A stretch of 64,000 nucleotides of DNA, taken from the NCBI RefSeq assembly GCF_000479005.1, contig NZ_AWXC01000021.1, forward strand, positions 19,938-83,937. The letters are read 5' to 3'. Both the position numbers and the translations under genes were made by a program. Under the pieces are notes generated by a model. It was not told where the DNA came from. It saw only the letters and a list, made by a program, of their open reading frames with translations, and ran no database searches. Of the stretch, positions 22,948 to 32,416 are shown piece after piece. The stretch comes from Prevotella sp. BV3P1 (GTDB lineage: Bacteria; Bacteroidota; Bacteroidia; Bacteroidales; Bacteroidaceae). The number at the start of each line of letters is the position of its first letter. Within the stretch, counting starts at the first letter, position 1.

Positions 22948-23709
22948 TTAATTGTATCTGCGTAGATTATAATTCCAGTCGCTCACAACGCCTTCCACGA
23001 TATTCTTTCCAGTCATGACCGCTGCCCATCCTTCGGGATCGAGTTTGAAGAAGAGGTCACGCCAGCGCATGGTCTGTATCTCCCAAGCGAGAAGATAAAG
23101 CGAGGTATTGATGCTTTCAAGTTTGTCAACCACGGTGTTGCAGATGTAATAGCGTTCTGCGGAGTTGAGAAGATTCACCTTGTTCTTCTTTTTGATAATG
23201 TTTCCCTGGCTATCGTAATCGGTCGTGTTGTATGTGCCAGTGGTCACCAGCTGCTCTAAGAAAGGATAGAGGCTCATCATATCCATGGTCATACTGCTAA
23301 GCTCCGTACCAACCGTTGTAGCCAGAAACGTTCCTTCAAAGCCACCAACCTTGATGGCATGACGCACATTATTCATGTTGGAGGGAATTTCCTTCACAAC
23401 TAATTCACCAGCACGCTTTATCTGATAAAGGTTTTTAAAGGCACCTTGCACGTTTGCCATATACCCCAACACTTTATCCTCTACCTTGTGCATCTGATCC
23501 AAGGCTACCGTTACTGATGCTTCGGCAGCAATAATCTTATTCTGCGTCTTCTCACGCTTAGAATAGATGTTTTTCAAAGTATTCATCTGCAATGTAATAG
23601 CACCTGCCAAAGCAGGATCTACCTGTACGACAGCAGCTTGGATAGAACTTTTGAAACAGCACACCAAAGCGATGAGGAATAATCCTTTTTTACTGATTTG
23701 TGATTTCAT
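22948..23709 (-). CDS. Exported conjugation-associated protein, paralogue of the 42105 gene
   Basis: A 253-residue protein with a signal peptide (...LVCCFKSSIQA). It is mostly helical and coiled-coil-like and ends GKNIVEGVVSDWNYNLRRYN. The protein at 42105 in the tra operon ends GKNIVDDVVSDWNYHMNS after a similar helical body, so the two are paralogues. A periplasmic pilus or channel role (VirB5/TrbJ-like) is a reasonable guess. It overlaps the PH-domain gene by 20 nt. Confidence 0.7.
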   Translation of the reverse strand: MKSQISKKGLFLIALVCCFKSSIQAAVVQVDPALAGAITLQMNTLKNIYSKREKTQNKIIAAEASVTVALDQMHKVEDKVLGYMANVQGAFKNLYQIKRAGELVVKEIPSNMNNVRHAIKVGGFEGTFLATTVGTELSSMTMDMMSLYPFLEQLVTTGTYNTTDYDSQGNIIKKKNKVNLLNSAERYYICNTVVDKLESINTSLYLLAWEIQTMRWRDLFFKLDPEGWAAVMTGKNIVEGVVSDWNYNLRRYN

Positions 23710-24169
23710 ATATTCTCTTTTCTTTTTTACAATTTTCTACTCTGTTTCTGATAAGCTGGACTATATCATGCCTGGCATTCACGCCATACATCACCATCGT
23801 ACTATCTGTCTTGTCAGTGGAAATGACACTTACCGTCTTTACCTTCCATAGCTTTTGCAAAAAACTCTGCGACTCGCTATAGTCCACCACACGATATAGT
23901 TCTAAATAGTCGGTGTGGCGTGAGAATACGCCACGAATACGGCAGAGCTTATTATCGCTGATAATCCACACTATGGCCGTAAGTGTGATATACCTTACGA
24001 TGCCCACGATAGCCAACAGCAGGGAAAGTGCTGATAAGCAGATTTGGATATATCCGTTGCCTAAGATGGAGGAAAAAGGCGTGGCAATGATCGACATTAT
24101 AAACATCAGGGTCAGCCCTGTTTGCTCGGCAAAGAACTGTCTGTAATCCGGTTTGATATATACGTCCAT
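23690..24169 (-). CDS. Bacterial PH-domain membrane protein
   Basis: A 159-residue protein. Two hydrophobic helices (about 18-40 and 44-66) are followed by VWIISDNKLCRIRGVFSRHTDYLELYRVVDY, the signature of the YdbS/YdbT-like bPH_2 domain, and a VSVISTDKTDSTMVMYGV strand pair. An inner-membrane protein of unknown role, embedded in the conjugation cluster between the primase and the exported protein. Confidence 0.75.
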   Translation of the reverse strand: MDVYIKPDYRQFFAEQTGLTLMFIMSIIATPFSSILGNGYIQICLSALSLLLAIVGIVRYITLTAIVWIISDNKLCRIRGVFSRHTDYLELYRVVDYSESQSFLQKLWKVKTVSVISTDKTDSTMVMYGVNARHDIVQLIRNRVENCKKEKRIYEITNQ

Positions 24170-24174
24170 AGTCT

Positions 24175-25374
24175 CTACATCTTTAGCCCACCCATCCGCT
24201 TTTCCCTAAGATTGTCCTCACGCTCGAACTTACTTTTGGAAAGGATTTGAAACGTAGGCTTATTCATCACAACATCATTCCAATCTTTGAAAGCAGCAGG
24301 TGCTTTCTCGACTCCATATTTACGTTTGAAGCGTATAAAATCATGAAGGCTATTCAGCGTTGCCTTTCGTGGATCCAGCTTATGCTCAACACCATTGAAA
24401 CTTACCCTGATAGCTTCATCGGCCTGTACGATATTGAAAGGTATCTTCTCTACGACCCCCACCATACGCATCCCATAGATACGCCCAGGCACATCATTGT
24501 CGAAACAATCGACGGCACGAGCATTGGAGTAGTAATCCATAATACCACAGACCTGCTGATTGGAGAATGTTCCACCAATGGAGACAAAGACTGACTGCTC
24601 CAGTTCTCCCTTTAGTTTTGCCTTGTTTGCCTGATAGAAAGCCATCACATCGTAGGCACTTTCGGCAAAATAGACATGCTTGATGTCCTGCGGATTGTTA
24701 TTTTTTGAGAAGTCCACAATCCATGCAGCGGTAGTGGAATTGGTGCCAGTGGCCTTGCGCTTGAAGCTGCCATAGCCTCGTATCTCATAACCTTCCACCT
24801 TATCTGATCCAGGCTTGACGTAAGGAAAGCCTATATTGACATAATCGCTGTTAAAACGTGTGTCCTTCACTCTCTGAATCCAGGGCGCAAAATCCTCGAT
24901 AGTCTCTTTCTTGATGTTGCGCTGACGGAAGATGTATTGGGCAGCGTCCATATTTTGCAGGATTGGTTCTGTATGATAAAGTTTGGGGTCGAAAGGCTTA
25001 CTCGCACCGTTGAGTTGAGCGTATGCCCTCTGTGGCTTATCGTCGATGGGTTGGTTGGCAAACTTCGCTATGACTTTACTGATTAAATCCCAGTTGTTAC
25101 GACCACTCACACCGAAGGAATTGGCGTTCTCTTGGATAAAGTTGATTACGTCGCCACGCTGACCGTTACGACGGAAGAAAGTTTGTTGTGCCTTATCGTG
25201 AATATGACTAACTATGATGGTGTCCTTTCTTCCTCCTGCGGAATCGGGCAGTACAAATTCAACGTACCGTCCCATTCCTGCTTTTCTGTCAATTTGATAA
25301 CCGAGACTGTAGGCTATGTCGTCAATACCAACCTTAGCCTTCAAAGCCTTGAAATCTACTTGATGTTCTCTCAT
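24175..25374 (-). CDS. Toprim-domain primase-like protein (TraP-like)
   Basis: A 399-residue protein. The N-terminal part has the DIAYSLGYQIDRKAG and GDVINFIQENA features of zinc-finger/DnaG-like plasmid primases. The Toprim core has a Glu in HVYFAESAYDVM (about residue 238) and the Asp pair in VDCFDNDVPG (about 291). It probably primes complementary-strand synthesis in the recipient. The C-terminus, EKRMGGLKM, shares a GLKL-like tail with three neighbours (25382, 27065 and 29585 genes). Confidence 0.8.
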   Translation of the reverse strand: MREHQVDFKALKAKVGIDDIAYSLGYQIDRKAGMGRYVEFVLPDSAGGRKDTIIVSHIHDKAQQTFFRRNGQRGDVINFIQENANSFGVSGRNNWDLISKVIAKFANQPIDDKPQRAYAQLNGASKPFDPKLYHTEPILQNMDAAQYIFRQRNIKKETIEDFAPWIQRVKDTRFNSDYVNIGFPYVKPGSDKVEGYEIRGYGSFKRKATGTNSTTAAWIVDFSKNNNPQDIKHVYFAESAYDVMAFYQANKAKLKGELEQSVFVSIGGTFSNQQVCGIMDYYSNARAVDCFDNDVPGRIYGMRMVGVVEKIPFNIVQADEAIRVSFNGVEHKLDPRKATLNSLHDFIRFKRKYGVEKAPAAFKDWNDVVMNKPTFQILSKSKFEREDNLREKRMGGLKM

Positions 25375-25381
25375 AAGTCTC

Positions 25382-26758
25382 TCATAGTTTTAATCCTGTT
25401 GATACTTGCCGTTCTGCCTTGGGATGTTGCAATTCATCACCATACTTATCCTTCACAATGGAGGATAGCATTGTTGCTTTCTGCGAGTCATCACTAAGGC
25501 GGAGATAGGTTACTGCGGTTTTGTTGTCGATAGGTTTCTGATCTAAATTCTGACCATTGACAGAAGCCTGAATGACATAGGATCCAGTTGGCAGTTTATA
25601 GACACTTGCCGTGATTGCCTTTTTCTCTTCTCCTTGCTTTTCGGTCTTAGAAGAAGCAACGGTTTGTGTCTTATGTTTCCCCTGCGTCAGATCAGGTGGC
25701 TCAACGTGCTTGGCACCAAGAATTGGAGACTCCCCCAAAGCAATTTTCTGTGCATCTACCTTTTCCAAAATCATATTGGAAGCCTTGTTGACATCAGCCA
25801 TTACTGATACAATAAACTTAGGCTCTTCATGCAATGCTTTGAGCCAGCCATCGATGTATGCAACGTTGTTGTCCTGAATACGGCGATCAAATCCCATGGT
25901 GTTCCCAACCATAGCTGATGAAAGTTCTGCCACAAGCTCTTCCTTGGCATATTTCGGGTCGCCAAAATGGTTATGAATATTGCGGTTCAACCGTTCCTCC
26001 GTACCAGTGGAATGAGCCATTTCATGGAGAGCAGTGGAATAAAACTCCATACCATCCTTGTAAATCTCCGACTCCGATGTACCTTTCTTGAATTGTCCCT
26101 TTTGAGGAAGGACAATCATATCACGTGATGGACTAAAGTAGGCACCATCAGAAGGCTTATCATACTGAATACGGCATAGCCATTCCTGACGCTCAAACAT
26201 TCTGTCAAGGGCTTTATTCTGATACATACCTTCGGTGTCAGCAATCTTAGGACTTTGAAAACGTGCTATAATTTGGTCATACTTTTCCTTGTTGACCTCC
26301 TGCATATTGGTCTGGTCAATGTTGTAAACACGGAACGAGCGGAGAAATGGGCGAATCTCGCACGCCTCCTTCTCTGCTTTGCTCATGTTCTTGTAATCTG
26401 CAACGGACACCTTCTTGCCATTGCCGTCCTTGATGCTCATGTCCCAGTAGATAACTGGCATGGCCTCCGAGCCTTTCTTTAGGCGCAATCCTTCTTTCTC
26501 CTTTTGCAGGAAGGTCATATATACAGGGGCTGCATAATGATTGATGGCCGTGTCCATGAAGAGGAATAGAGAGTTTGTACCTGAATAGTTTCGGCCGTTC
26601 AGATTCTGTGGCATACCGAAGTTTCCCTCACCACCTATCCAGCCTTTTTGCCAGTTGTTTGTCTTGGCTTCTTCGAGTCGAGAAATCATCATTTCTGAAA
26701 ATTTCTCAATGGCTCTGTCGCTGGATGACTGCGAATTGTTGTGATATTGATACGCCAT
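25382..26758 (-). CDS. ardC: ArdC-like antirestriction/ssDNA-binding metallopeptidase
   Basis: A 458-residue protein: ArdC N-terminal domain (FSEMMISRLEEAKTNNWQKG, GRNYSGTNSLFLFM) and a zincin domain with HEMAHSTG (about residue 246) and downstream EELVAELSSAM. A low-complexity linker leads to a C-terminal DUF3945-like piece ending VSTGLKL. ArdC proteins bind single-stranded DNA, protect it from restriction and are thought to travel with the DNA. Upstream of the primase by 7 nt in the same operon. Confidence 0.85.
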   Translation of the reverse strand: MAYQYHNNSQSSSDRAIEKFSEMMISRLEEAKTNNWQKGWIGGEGNFGMPQNLNGRNYSGTNSLFLFMDTAINHYAAPVYMTFLQKEKEGLRLKKGSEAMPVIYWDMSIKDGNGKKVSVADYKNMSKAEKEACEIRPFLRSFRVYNIDQTNMQEVNKEKYDQIIARFQSPKIADTEGMYQNKALDRMFERQEWLCRIQYDKPSDGAYFSPSRDMIVLPQKGQFKKGTSESEIYKDGMEFYSTALHEMAHSTGTEERLNRNIHNHFGDPKYAKEELVAELSSAMVGNTMGFDRRIQDNNVAYIDGWLKALHEEPKFIVSVMADVNKASNMILEKVDAQKIALGESPILGAKHVEPPDLTQGKHKTQTVASSKTEKQGEEKKAITASVYKLPTGSYVIQASVNGQNLDQKPIDNKTAVTYLRLSDDSQKATMLSSIVKDKYGDELQHPKAERQVSTGLKL

Positions 26759-26761
26759 AAC

Positions 26762-26968
26762 TTACATCAATAAATCTTGACTTTCGAGAAACATAGCATC
26801 GGTTTGTTCAAGGAACAACTCGGCATTGTCCTCGTCAGGCTCGGCACCTCGATCAGCGAGCCACTGCTGATAACTCTCACTGTATTCACTCTGCTGGAGG
26901 AATTCGACCCAGCCTATGCGCCCTTCCTGTTTGAGGCGCTCAAGTTCTTCGAATGACTTACTTTCCAT
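26762..26968 (-). CDS. Small acidic protein (68 aa)
   Basis: MESKSFEELERLKQEGRIGW..., rich in Glu and Ser, predicted helical, no motif recognised. It lies between the polyvalent-protein gene and ardC (3-nt gap to ardC) and is probably co-translated. Similar short acidic ORFs accompany ArdC-like genes in Bacteroidales elements, as far as I recall. Confidence 0.65.
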   Translation of the reverse strand: MESKSFEELERLKQEGRIGWVEFLQQSEYSESYQQWLADRGAEPDEDNAELFLEQTDAMFLESQDLLM

Positions 26969-26994
26969 TTTGAATTAGTATTGTTTGTATGATT

Positions 26995-27025
26995 GTCATT
27001 CTCCCTCATCGGTGAGGGGAATGAC
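26995..27025 (-). promoter_or_regulatory. Intercistronic hairpin
   Basis: Near-perfect stem GTCATTCTCCCTCA / TGAGGGGAATGAC with loop TCGG, between the 27065 and 26762 genes. Without a T tract it is more likely a processing or attenuation stem than a terminator. Confidence 0.5.
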
Positions 27026-27064
27026 ATTAGGTTTATAATTTTGTCTTGAATTGCTAATGAGAAA

Positions 27065-29209
27065 TCAAAGCTTTAACCCCTGCGAACGGTCTAACTTCTT
27101 GGTAAGGGAAAGCTCCTTTACATCCTCCGTCAGATACTTAGCTCCGAGTTGTTCTCTAGAGGCCGTCTTCGACTTGAAAAGAGAATAGAGGTCGTTGTTA
27201 GACATCTTCCTTTCGGGCGTTTGACCTCTGTCTTGGACAGTCGCAGATATGAGCCATGCACCCTCCGCATCTTTCCTGACACGGATTTCCTGCACTGGGA
27301 TATTCTCTGGGAATCTGTATTTTTCGTAGGCTGATTTAAGATGCAGCTGCTCACCAATGACCTTCTCCGCAATCTGACTTTTGCTCTGTGTTCGATCAAA
27401 ATACACATCCAGTTGGTCGTGCGTGAGAGGTGTGGCATGGAATCGCTTGTCTCCCATTTCGGCATACAACATGTATTCTCCGAAATGAGGCTTGCTTTCG
27501 TTACGCTGCTTGTAAACACGGAAAGTTGTCAGCTCCCTGCCATCAGAAAGTTTCAGGTTGTCGAAGTCCTCCTTACTAAGCTGCTTGGCCATCTTGGAAG
27601 GATAGTACTTGGCGAACATATCCTTGACAGATATTTCTTTCTTCATAAAAGCATCCACGTCCTGCTCCTTGACGGCCTTGGGGTGCAAGCCCACACCGTC
27701 GAGGCGTGCATAGAAGAAATACTTTCCCTCTTGCTTGGGCGATTCGAAGAGGTTGGCAGAAGTTACCTTCTGACCATTCTCCGTGATGAGTTGAGGGGCA
27801 ACGGCCTTCTTCACTTCGCTAATGAGGTAGTTGTAAAAATCGGGACGGATGTTTTCTGGGTGATAGTATCTGCGCTTCTTTGAGTCGTCACCAGGTACAG
27901 AACCTGCAAATGATATATTGTCATTCCAGGCATAAACACGGTTTAGCGATATGCCCTTGTCTTCGTCTGTGCCAGCAACCACGCCCTTCTTCGTACCGAA
28001 GTCAGGGAGAACAACCATCTTAGAGCTGCCCATTGCAGCCTTGATGTCATCGATGAATTGCTGTTGCTGATCGGTAGTGGCCGTATGGGGAGAGGTAGAT
28101 GCAGAGGCAGACTGCTGATTTGGTTGCGAAAGAGTCTCCTTGGCTCGCAATCCGTCTATATGGTTTTTGGCAATAGTTGGCAGCTTTTCGGTGAGCTGCT
28201 GAATGGCATCAGGCTTTAGATCTCGCAGTTGGAGCTTATTACCTTCGGTGTCCGTGAAGGTAACACGTCCACGCAACACCTGCATCTTAGCCAGTTCTAT
28301 GGTTTCACCCTTGACCGTCTCCACGCTTACGACTTTATCAGAAAGAGGGAGTACAAAGGCATGATGATTGTTTTTCCCTACGGTCTCGACTATCTTGCCG
28401 GCAAGCTGATCCCTTAGCTCTTTAGCATCAGTGGCGTTCTTAGCAGCCTTCGTTTGCTCCACCTTTTCCTTTCGGGACATTTCGAGCTGATCGCAGATGG
28501 CCACACGCTCACCTGCACGGATAAGTTTGGGAAGATAGGTGTCGAGGGCATGATGCGGAAAACTTACCATGTCGATGCCAGGGGCCTTTTGTGTGAGCGA
28601 AAGGTTAAGCACTTTCGAAGCTTTTGCGGCATCTTCACGATAGACCATGTAGAAGTCGCCAGAGCGAAAGAGTAGCATTGCATCAGGATGCTTTGCCTTC
28701 ATCGAGTCGTATTGATTCAACATTGGCGAAAGCTTTTCCTCTGTTGGAGAGGCTGCATGCTGCTGTTTTTCTGCGGCACGAGCAAGGTCTTTTACATCTT
28801 GGGTAGCATTATCGGGTAGTCCATAACGCTCAATGTTCTCTTTTACGTTCTGTTCGCTCACTTTGCGATACACCTCATAGGTACCACCAACAGAATTATT
28901 ATAGACTATCGCATAGTTTTTATCTTCCTTCACGAGGTCATCGCCTTTGTTTTGCAGAGGCGACTTGAAGGTCTTGTCAAGTCCGATGGCATCGCCCTGG
29001 TCGTAGTTGGCAGCTTCTTTCAGGAGCTTGTTGACATGGCCTTTTTTGTGTAGGTTGGCCAACACTTGGGTGTCTTCCTCAAATTGCAGATACGCAACAG
29101 ATGAGTAGTACACCTCTAACTTGTTTGCAGTCTTTTTATCAGAAACAGACTTCGCTTGCTTCTGAATGGCATCTTCCTGCTCCACCAACGGTTTAATTTC
29201 CTTAGTCAT
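27065..29209 (-). CDS. Polyvalent protein with MutS-I-like and DUF3945-type domains
   Basis: A 714-residue modular protein. Residues about 163-245 ([27 protein letters not shown] ... [23 protein letters not shown]) match the mismatch-recognition domain I of MutS. It is flanked by repeated beta-rich modules of the kind found in polyvalent (co-transferred) proteins, and ends LDRSQGLKL. No MutS ATPase is present. It may bind DNA lesions or structures on the incoming strand. Its ATG overlaps the stop of the 65-codon gene at 29206 as ATGA. Confidence 0.75.
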   Translation of the reverse strand: MTKEIKPLVEQEDAIQKQAKSVSDKKTANKLEVYYSSVAYLQFEEDTQVLANLHKKGHVNKLLKEAANYDQGDAIGLDKTFKSPLQNKGDDLVKEDKNYAIVYNNSVGGTYEVYRKVSEQNVKENIERYGLPDNATQDVKDLARAAEKQQHAASPTEEKLSPMLNQYDSMKAKHPDAMLLFRSGDFYMVYREDAAKASKVLNLSLTQKAPGIDMVSFPHHALDTYLPKLIRAGERVAICDQLEMSRKEKVEQTKAAKNATDAKELRDQLAGKIVETVGKNNHHAFVLPLSDKVVSVETVKGETIELAKMQVLRGRVTFTDTEGNKLQLRDLKPDAIQQLTEKLPTIAKNHIDGLRAKETLSQPNQQSASASTSPHTATTDQQQQFIDDIKAAMGSSKMVVLPDFGTKKGVVAGTDEDKGISLNRVYAWNDNISFAGSVPGDDSKKRRYYHPENIRPDFYNYLISEVKKAVAPQLITENGQKVTSANLFESPKQEGKYFFYARLDGVGLHPKAVKEQDVDAFMKKEISVKDMFAKYYPSKMAKQLSKEDFDNLKLSDGRELTTFRVYKQRNESKPHFGEYMLYAEMGDKRFHATPLTHDQLDVYFDRTQSKSQIAEKVIGEQLHLKSAYEKYRFPENIPVQEIRVRKDAEGAWLISATVQDRGQTPERKMSNNDLYSLFKSKTASREQLGAKYLTEDVKELSLTKKLDRSQGLKL

Positions 29210-29403
29210 AGGTGAAATGAATTATGTGTTATGGAAAAGCAGAGAAGACAAAACGCAAAAAGCCCGGCCATGACAATCTGTAAATCGAGATTGCCAAAGC
29301 CGAGCATACGGTAAGTCCCGTCAGAAACATAGGCATGTCTCTGATAGAAATGTATGTTTTTTGTGTGATTCCCCGTGACAGGAGAATAGTCTTCTCTGGG
29401 CAT
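29206..29403 (-). CDS. Small leader-linked protein (65 aa), translationally coupled
   Basis: [20 protein letters not shown]... with a hydrophobic C-terminal half ([18 protein letters not shown]). Support: an AAGGAG tract upstream, position right after structured leader C, and an ATGA overlap with the 27065 gene. Against it: no family recognised and the region is also rich in stem-loops. It may be a small membrane protein or a leader peptide. Confidence 0.4.
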   Translation of the reverse strand: MPREDYSPVTGNHTKNIHFYQRHAYVSDGTYRMLGFGNLDLQIVMAGLFAFCLLCFSITHNSFHL

Positions 29404-29431
29404 AAAACAATGATCTTATGCTCCTTGAAAA

Positions 29432-29520
29432 TCAGTCTTTAAAACTGGGGAAATATATTAAAGACTACCGAGAAGACGACTGTCAGCTGTGTTCGGTAAT
29501 TGTATTAAAGAGTCCCAATC
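29432..29520 (-). promoter_or_regulatory. Structured leader C
   Basis: Shares with leaders A and B two CTTTAAT copies, TACCGAA...TCGGTA and the block GCTGACAGT-GTCTTC. Its downstream TTAAAGACT (29434-29442 on the minus strand) is complementary to AGTCTTTAA inside the leader. It sits between the 29585 gene and the 29206/27065 pair. The outer stem of the other copies is not conserved here. Confidence 0.55.
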
Positions 29521-29584
29521 AAGGGATTGGTTATAGATTGAGTTTTATTGAACTCTTAGTGTTGTGATAAGAAGATAATATGGG

Positions 29585-30355
29585 TTATAGCTTCATACCA
29601 GTAGAAACTTTTTGCTCTTCTTTGACCTCACGCTTTTGTTCCTTGTATTGCAGTTTATCGACTACCTGCTTGTATTCCCAGCGGTTTTGGTCTGTGAGAA
29701 CATAGCCCATGAAACCTTCGTTGGCGATGTCGTATTTTATCTTCTGTTGGCGATCCCATTCTGCCATGTCTCCTTTGACGACCTTAAAACCTTGTGGCTC
29801 TTTCAGATCTACACCAACGGAAACCTTCTCATGGCCGACTTCGAGTTCAATAGGCTTGCCTTCCTTGATGGCTTGCTTCTGATTGGCACCCAACTGTATG
29901 TCATTGATCTTCTCCATTTGGGCAATCTGCTCTGGAATACGCAAATTACTCGCATTGCGCTTGATAAGCGACTTTGTTTCATTATCCATTTGGATGAATT
30001 GAGTACGGCGGATGCCATCTTCCTTAACCTCCTTGCGAATAGTATCACCTCGGCGCAGTCGCTCCTTGTCGTTATCAGTGAGCGATATGTCGCTGACCAT
30101 TTCCTTTCTGACAGGATAGGTCATCAACTGTATCTTCCCAGCCCTGTCTTGGACGAGCTGTAACTTTAACGGAATATCATAGACCTTGCCACTTTGGGAT
30201 TGAACCTGGGCCTGAATAAGTGGCGTGACCTTGCCACTTAAAAAAGTTTCCAACAAGTCCTTCGGCATAGAGAGCGTTTTCTCTTTGCTGATGCCAAGAT
30301 TGGCCAACTTACCATATGGAATGTCTTTTTCTAAAAAACGATTTACCATTGCCAT
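29585..30355 (-). CDS. DUF4099/DUF3945 polyvalent-type protein
   Basis: A 256-residue protein. FLEKDIPYGKLANLGISKEKTL (about 7-28) is typical of DUF4099, and RLRRGDTIRKEVKEDGIRRTQFIQMD plus a second LGANQKQAIKEGKPIELE unit are DUF3945-like repeats. It ends KVSTGMKL, the tail shared with ArdC and the MutS-like protein. Such proteins are thought to be delivered with the transferred DNA. Divergent from the peptidoglycan hydrolase gene. Confidence 0.8.
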   Translation of the reverse strand: MAMVNRFLEKDIPYGKLANLGISKEKTLSMPKDLLETFLSGKVTPLIQAQVQSQSGKVYDIPLKLQLVQDRAGKIQLMTYPVRKEMVSDISLTDNDKERLRRGDTIRKEVKEDGIRRTQFIQMDNETKSLIKRNASNLRIPEQIAQMEKINDIQLGANQKQAIKEGKPIELEVGHEKVSVGVDLKEPQGFKVVKGDMAEWDRQQKIKYDIANEGFMGYVLTDQNRWEYKQVVDKLQYKEQKREVKEEQKVSTGMKL

Positions 30356-30371
30356 AACATTATTTTTTGTA

Positions 30372-30379
30372 GTAATTTT
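30372..30379 (+). promoter_or_regulatory. -7 box of the hydrolase gene
   Basis: TAATTTTG matches TAnnTTTG and lies 29 nt before the ATG at 30409 in the divergent gap. Confidence 0.45.
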
Positions 30380-30408
30380 GATTCAAATTTAGGAAAAAAT
30401 AGTTTAAG

Positions 30409-31506
30409 ATGAAAGTAAAATCGTTGTTATTTGTAGGCGTTTCACTTCTCGCTTTTCCTTATCAATCAAGGGCACAATTCTACACAATTATGCGTGAAAG
30501 CGAGGATAAAAAGCAAGTGATAAACAAAGCCAAATCGGATAAGATAGATGAGGACTACTTTTATGCCTATCAAGATTCAATGAAAGTTTCTTCAAAAGAA
30601 CGTGATGCAAAAATGGATTTTACTGATTTCTTCTCTACAGCGGAGGGGCATGAAATATCCATTGAGAAGGATGTGCCTGTCTTTGTCAATGTCAAAGACA
30701 GTATGCTTTTTGGATTGATTAAGGAGAGGATGGATGTGTGTCTTCCATTGGATTTTATCAGCGTTACGTCTCGGTATGGTTTTCGGCAGGATCCCTTTAA
30801 GAAGTGTTCTTCCTTCCATGACGGTGTTGACCTTGAATGTAATATGAGCCATGTGTATTCCATGCTCCCAGGAAGGGTGACGAAGGTGGTTTATAGCAAG
30901 AAGGGATATGGCAATCATGTCGTTCTCGACTACGGTCATATACAGTGCCTCTATGGTCATTTGGCAGCTGTTACGGTCAGGGAGGGCGACGAGGTATATG
31001 CTGGTACAATCGTCGGAATATCAGGAAATACAGGCAAATCGACGGGACCACACTTGCATATCAAGATTACTGCCAACGGAAAGAGTCTTAATCCTGCACC
31101 GTTCATTGCCTATTTGAATAAGTACATAACAGGGCTTCGTGATAAGATAGCCTATGTTAGGTTTGGAACACGACCACCGAAGGAACTGAATATCAACAAT
31201 CTCTATCAGGCATTGGATAAGTATGGGGTTGCCTTTCCTAAGATTGTAGTTGCACAGGCACTGCTGGAAACTGGTTATTTCACCTCTAACGTCTGTCTAA
31301 ACTACAATAACCTATTCGGACTACGGAAACCAAACGATGGAAGTTATTATCTCTTCAACAATTGGGAAGAGTCGGTGAAGGCGTACAAAGATTATGTGCA
31401 GTACAAATACAAAGGCGGAGACTATTTCCGCTTTCTCCAGCGTATAGGTTATGCGGAGGATTCAAACTATCTATATAAGGTGAAGAGTATTAGTAATTCT
31501 TTATAG
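30409..31506 (+). CDS. Bifunctional peptidoglycan hydrolase (M23 peptidase plus glucosaminidase)
   Basis: A 365-residue exported protein (signal peptide ending YQSRAQ). The M23/LytM domain carries HDGVDLEC (about 138) and GPHLHIKI (about 215) as zinc ligands. A C-terminal glucosaminidase/lysozyme-like domain (KIVVAQALLETGYFTS, then YNNLFGL) follows. Such enzymes open the cell wall for the transfer channel. It is the only plus-strand gene inside the transfer cluster, with its own promoter and terminator. Confidence 0.88.
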   Translation: MKVKSLLFVGVSLLAFPYQSRAQFYTIMRESEDKKQVINKAKSDKIDEDYFYAYQDSMKVSSKERDAKMDFTDFFSTAEGHEISIEKDVPVFVNVKDSMLFGLIKERMDVCLPLDFISVTSRYGFRQDPFKKCSSFHDGVDLECNMSHVYSMLPGRVTKVVYSKKGYGNHVVLDYGHIQCLYGHLAAVTVREGDEVYAGTIVGISGNTGKSTGPHLHIKITANGKSLNPAPFIAYLNKYITGLRDKIAYVRFGTRPPKELNINNLYQALDKYGVAFPKIVVAQALLETGYFTSNVCLNYNNLFGLRKPNDGSYYLFNNWEESVKAYKDYVQYKYKGGDYFRFLQRIGYAEDSNYLYKVKSISNSL

Positions 31507-31529
31507 CTATTTTTTGACAAGAATAAGGT

Positions 31530-31572
31530 AAAAAAGGGAGACAGATTTCAGCATCTATTTCCCTTCTTTTTT
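31530..31572 (+). terminator. Terminator of the hydrolase gene
   Basis: A-rich arm with GGGA and AGAT pairing to ATCT and TCCC, followed by CTTCTTTTTT, 24 nt after the stop. Confidence 0.65.
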
Positions 31573-31651
31573 CGTGAGTAAATTTCTTTCCTTACAGGGC
31601 AAAAAATTACCTAAATTATATTTTTATCCACTTATTGTGGTTATTATAATT

Positions 31652-31912
31652 CTATGTTTTCGGCTCTGCGTAAAAGGCAGCGTTTTTATTTTTTACTTGT
31701 CTTTTCTGATAGAAAAGATAGAACTGCTGAAAAATCCAATAACCGACAAGGAGTAGGAACTTGGCACAATATCCTAAGAGTTTGATACCATGCCTTATCA
31801 TGAAACAAAGAACGACACCTATTGCATAGGCGGTCCAAATCACAATTTTAGTGAGAAACGCAAATATGCAGTAGCTCAAATAGCCTATCAATCCAGCAAT
31901 CAGTGTAAGCAT
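31652..31912 (-). CDS. Small membrane protein (86 aa)
   Basis: Three hydrophobic stretches (LIAGLIGYLSYCIFAFL, IVIWTAYAIGVVLCFMI, YCAKFLLLVGYWIFQQFYLF) and a basic tail (KKRQ...). No family recognised. It is on the minus strand downstream of the HTH regulator and coupling protein and may belong to the transfer machinery. Confidence 0.6.
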   Translation of the reverse strand: MLTLIAGLIGYLSYCIFAFLTKIVIWTAYAIGVVLCFMIRHGIKLLGYCAKFLLLVGYWIFQQFYLFYQKRQVKNKNAAFYAEPKT

Positions 31913-32023
31913 AGCAAACGAATATTAGTGAATAATTGATTTTTGTATCAGATTATGATATACTCTTTTATCAAAGATACAAAATATTTTCACTATATCC
32001 AACTTCCAAAGGGATTTTTACGG

Positions 32024-32407
32024 CTAAAGTAGGTCTATAGTCGCAGAGACCTTTTGTATAAAATCATTCCTCGTATTTTCGATTTGCTTGACAAACTGCT
32101 GCTGGAAAAGCTCCAACTTAGCCTTTACTATCGTGTTGATAGAAAATGATTTTGCGAATTGGTCAGCATCTGCAATCTTAAAATCTTTGGCCAGTAGGAA
32201 GTCCACGGATATATAGTTCGAATAGAATTGCAGTATTTTGATAAAGGAATCTGAGTTTACAATCTTGTTATGTTCTATTTTCGATATGGTAATAACTGGT
32301 ATTCCTGTTGATTGAGAGACCTGATGTTGCGTCATGATAAGGTATTGACGAACGTTTTTTAGACGCTCGCCAATATTCTCTATTTGATCAGTGGTATCTT
32401 TGTACAT
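32024..32407 (-). CDS. XRE-family HTH regulator
   Basis: A 127-residue protein. IGERLKNVRQYLIMTQHQVSQSTGIPVITISKIEHNK (about 12-48) is a canonical Cro/C1-type HTH, and the C-terminal half is helical. It sits 9 nt downstream of the coupling-protein gene and may regulate transfer genes. Confidence 0.82.
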   Translation of the reverse strand: MYKDTTDQIENIGERLKNVRQYLIMTQHQVSQSTGIPVITISKIEHNKIVNSDSFIKILQFYSNYISVDFLLAKDFKIADADQFAKSFSINTIVKAKLELFQQQFVKQIENTRNDFIQKVSATIDLL

Positions 32408-32416
32408 GTTGTTGTC

